From positions 1,116,001 through 1,180,000 of the forward strand of contig CBDFMR010000005.1 of the NCBI GenBank assembly GCA_965249765.1: DNA of 64,000 nt, written 5' to 3'. Below the pieces are notes generated by a model, which ran no database searches, was not told the origin of the DNA, and saw only the letters and a list, made by a program, of their open reading frames with translations. Below, piece by piece: positions 62,754 to 64,000 of the stretch. Positions within the stretch are counted from its first letter, which is position 1; the number at the start of each line of letters is the position of its first letter. The stretch comes from CBDFMR01 sp965249765. GTDB taxonomy: Bacteria; Bacteroidota; Bacteroidia; Chitinophagales; Saprospiraceae. The translations under genes were made by a program, and so were the position numbers.

Positions 62754-64000
62754 TTAATAACAAAGTAATTTCGCCTCCGTACGACGATTGATTCTATGTT
62801 CGTCTTCTGTGCATTTTGTTCCATCGCTACATGTATTGAGAAGTCGGGTTTCTCCATATCCTTTCGCGATAATACGATGTGATTCGATTGCCCGTGACAT
62901 AATATAATTTACAGCAGATGTGGCTCTCTTTTGTGATAAGTCTTGATTATATTCATGAGATCCACGACTGTCTGTGTGAGAGGAGAGTTCTACCTTGGTC
63001 TCAGGGTGATCTTGAAGATAGCGAACCAGCCTGTCCAGTTCAAATTTTGATGATGCCAAAATATCCCATTTATCGAATTCATACTTGATGTCAAGGATGG
63101 CTCCCTTGTCGCAATCTATATTTTCTACACCTAGTTCTAAATCAACGAATAGTGTTGTACTTCTATTAAGCCCTATAGTAGATACGGCTTCAATTTCTGA
63201 AAGACGATTTTGCTTTATACCCACCACTTCGTAGGATGATTGCTTTTCGAGTCTGAAATAGAAGTTTCCATCCTTACCAGAATTATCCTGTTTTACATTC
63301 CTACTTTCCTTGTTGGTGAGATTTACCACGACTGACGGCTCAGGATTCCTAGTATTAACATTGATCGTTCTACCCTTTAATATAAATCTTAGGTCATTGT
63401 AGACTACTTCTTTTTGAATAACTGCATTGGGAATAAATTCATCTTTGGTAATCGGCGAAGTCGAGGTTTCTATTCCGTATATATTTCCAATAGCATAGTA
63501 ATTTCCATGACTTATCTCTCCGAAGTCAACAGCCCCAAATGAATTTGTGGTTCCTGTGGCTATAATATTTCCATCTATATCCTTAATGGCAACATCAGCA
63601 TTGGGAATTATCTTTTCGGTGTATAGATCTTTGACTGTAACCACGACCTTATGAGTATCATCTGGGCAATTACAATTATTACATCCCGCATCATTTTTTG
63701 ATTGACCAAATCGATAGACAATTCCTGCATTGATTCCTAATGACGAGTAGGAAGAACAAACAGCTTCTCTTATCACCATTGCATCAGTTTTGCCTATCAC
63801 CATCTGATCATTGACATTTGTTATTGGTGACTCACCATAGACTATACCAATGTTACCTAAATTCAAAAGGTCAAATTCTTTGTCAGGATGAAGGCCCCAA
63901 TGCTTGAGGAAGTATGCCCCCGCCTCGATACCTAAAGAACTCGTCAACCAATATTGAGCTTCAAAACCGGTCATTGCAGAGATGACCCATTCATTAAACC
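62754..64000 (-). CDS. OmpA-family protein, 5' end beyond the window
   Basis: The visible 415 residues come from a gene that runs off the right edge: the frame is open to 64000 with no start, and FNEWVISAMTGFEAQYWLTS is part of an outer-membrane barrel. Later there are two carboxypeptidase-regulatory-like (Ig) segments (KVVVTVKDLYTEKIIPNADV; GRTINVNTRNPEPSVVVNLT) and a C-terminal OmpA peptidoglycan-binding domain (KVELSSHTDSRGSHEYNQDL, SQKRATSAVNYIMSR). It anchors the outer membrane to the cell wall. It is the first gene of the row at 58-64 kb. Confidence 0.85.
   Translation of the reverse strand, partial: FNEWVISAMTGFEAQYWLTSSLGIEAGAYFLKHWGLHPDKEFDLLNLGNIGIVYGESPITNVNDQMVIGKTDAMVIREAVCSSYSSLGINAGIVYRFGQSKNDAGCNNCNCPDDTHKVVVTVKDLYTEKIIPNADVAIKDIDGNIIATGTTNSFGAVDFGEISHGNYYAIGNIYGIETSTSPITKDEFIPNAVIQKEVVYNDLRFILKGRTINVNTRNPEPSVVVNLTNKESRNVKQDNSGKDGNFYFRLEKQSSYEVVGIKQNRLSEIEAVSTIGLNRSTTLFVDLELGVENIDCDKGAILDIKYEFDKWDILASSKFELDRLVRYLQDHPETKVELSSHTDSRGSHEYNQDLSQKRATSAVNYIMSRAIESHRIIAKGYGETRLLNTCSDGTKCTEDEHRINRRTEAKLLCY

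Noticed and set aside
1..64000. CRISPR arrays, prophage, integrase or restriction-modification genes
   Set aside because: None seen: no regularly spaced repeats of 25-40 bases and no cas, integrase or methylase/nuclease pairs. The only mobile genes are the two IS elements.

Overview
The window is a chromosomal segment of a member of the Bacteroidota, most likely a Saprospiria/Lewinella-like or related marine lineage. This is inferred from several type IX secretion (T9SS) C-terminal sorting domains (FPNP...GxYxxxV pattern), many lipoproteins with short lipoboxes, Omp28, DUF6029 and alternative bacteroidete GlmU-like proteins, type B L31, bacteroidete -7 boxes (TAnnTTTG) ahead of several genes, weak Shine-Dalgarno signals and a moderately low GC content. 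It is mostly core chromosome with a decayed accessory patch at about 10-23 kb and a lipoprotein cluster at 58-64 kb.

Layout. 0-10 kb: edge of a secreted protein, a large secreted M36 protease, an overlapping set rlmB / TraB-GumN lipoprotein / gamma-carbonic anhydrase, two tandem secreted arylsulfotransferase-like paralogs, and a membrane TPR protein. 10-18 kb: a dead ISKra4-like insertion sequence with recognisable ends, a SAM methyltransferase, a GlmU-like nucleotidyltransferase, ribosomal protein L31, an intact ISAs1-family element inserted in the signal-peptide region of a PKD lipoprotein gene, and a broken leucine-rich-repeat T9SS protein. 18-25 kb: yraN, a phosphosugar isomerase, an SH3 protein, a frameshifted fabG, a pappalysin-like protease joined abruptly to a GT-C membrane protein with no clear start, NRDE and SDR proteins. 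25-30 kb: mlaE-mlaF, a long gene-poor stretch, an outer-membrane protein, a DUF3179 lipoprotein and tRNA-Leu(GAG).

30-46 kb: dnaE, two thioredoxin-fold proteins, a lipoprotein, superoxide dismutase, a possible 43-residue membrane peptide between two terminators, a metal ABC transporter (ATPase and binding protein, no permease here) with its DtxR/MntR regulator and a palindromic candidate operator, a nitroreductase, a K+-dependent membrane pyrophosphatase, a HicAB toxin-antitoxin pair, a C-terminal processing protease and an ABC-F ATPase. 46-58 kb: a pair of about 165-171 bp non-coding direct repeats, TlpA-like proteins, DUF6029 and Omp28 proteins, a GT-C-type membrane protein, pheT, a coiled-coil protein, zapA and rny. 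58-64 kb: six co-directional genes for lipoproteins and envelope proteins, two of which share a cysteine-rich DGIxNGxExGIDCGG module, headed by an OmpA-family protein that runs off the right edge.

Themes. The window is rich in envelope and secreted functions. Oxidative stress and metal handling sit together (SOD, metal ABC, MntR, nitroreductase). Several broken genes show single-base differences in homopolymers, so sequencing error and true decay must be separated before they are believed. No obvious large novel system was found; the best leads are the MntR-type operator with an incomplete ABC system, the terminator-bounded small ORF, the non-coding direct repeat, and the Cys-rich lipoprotein cluster.
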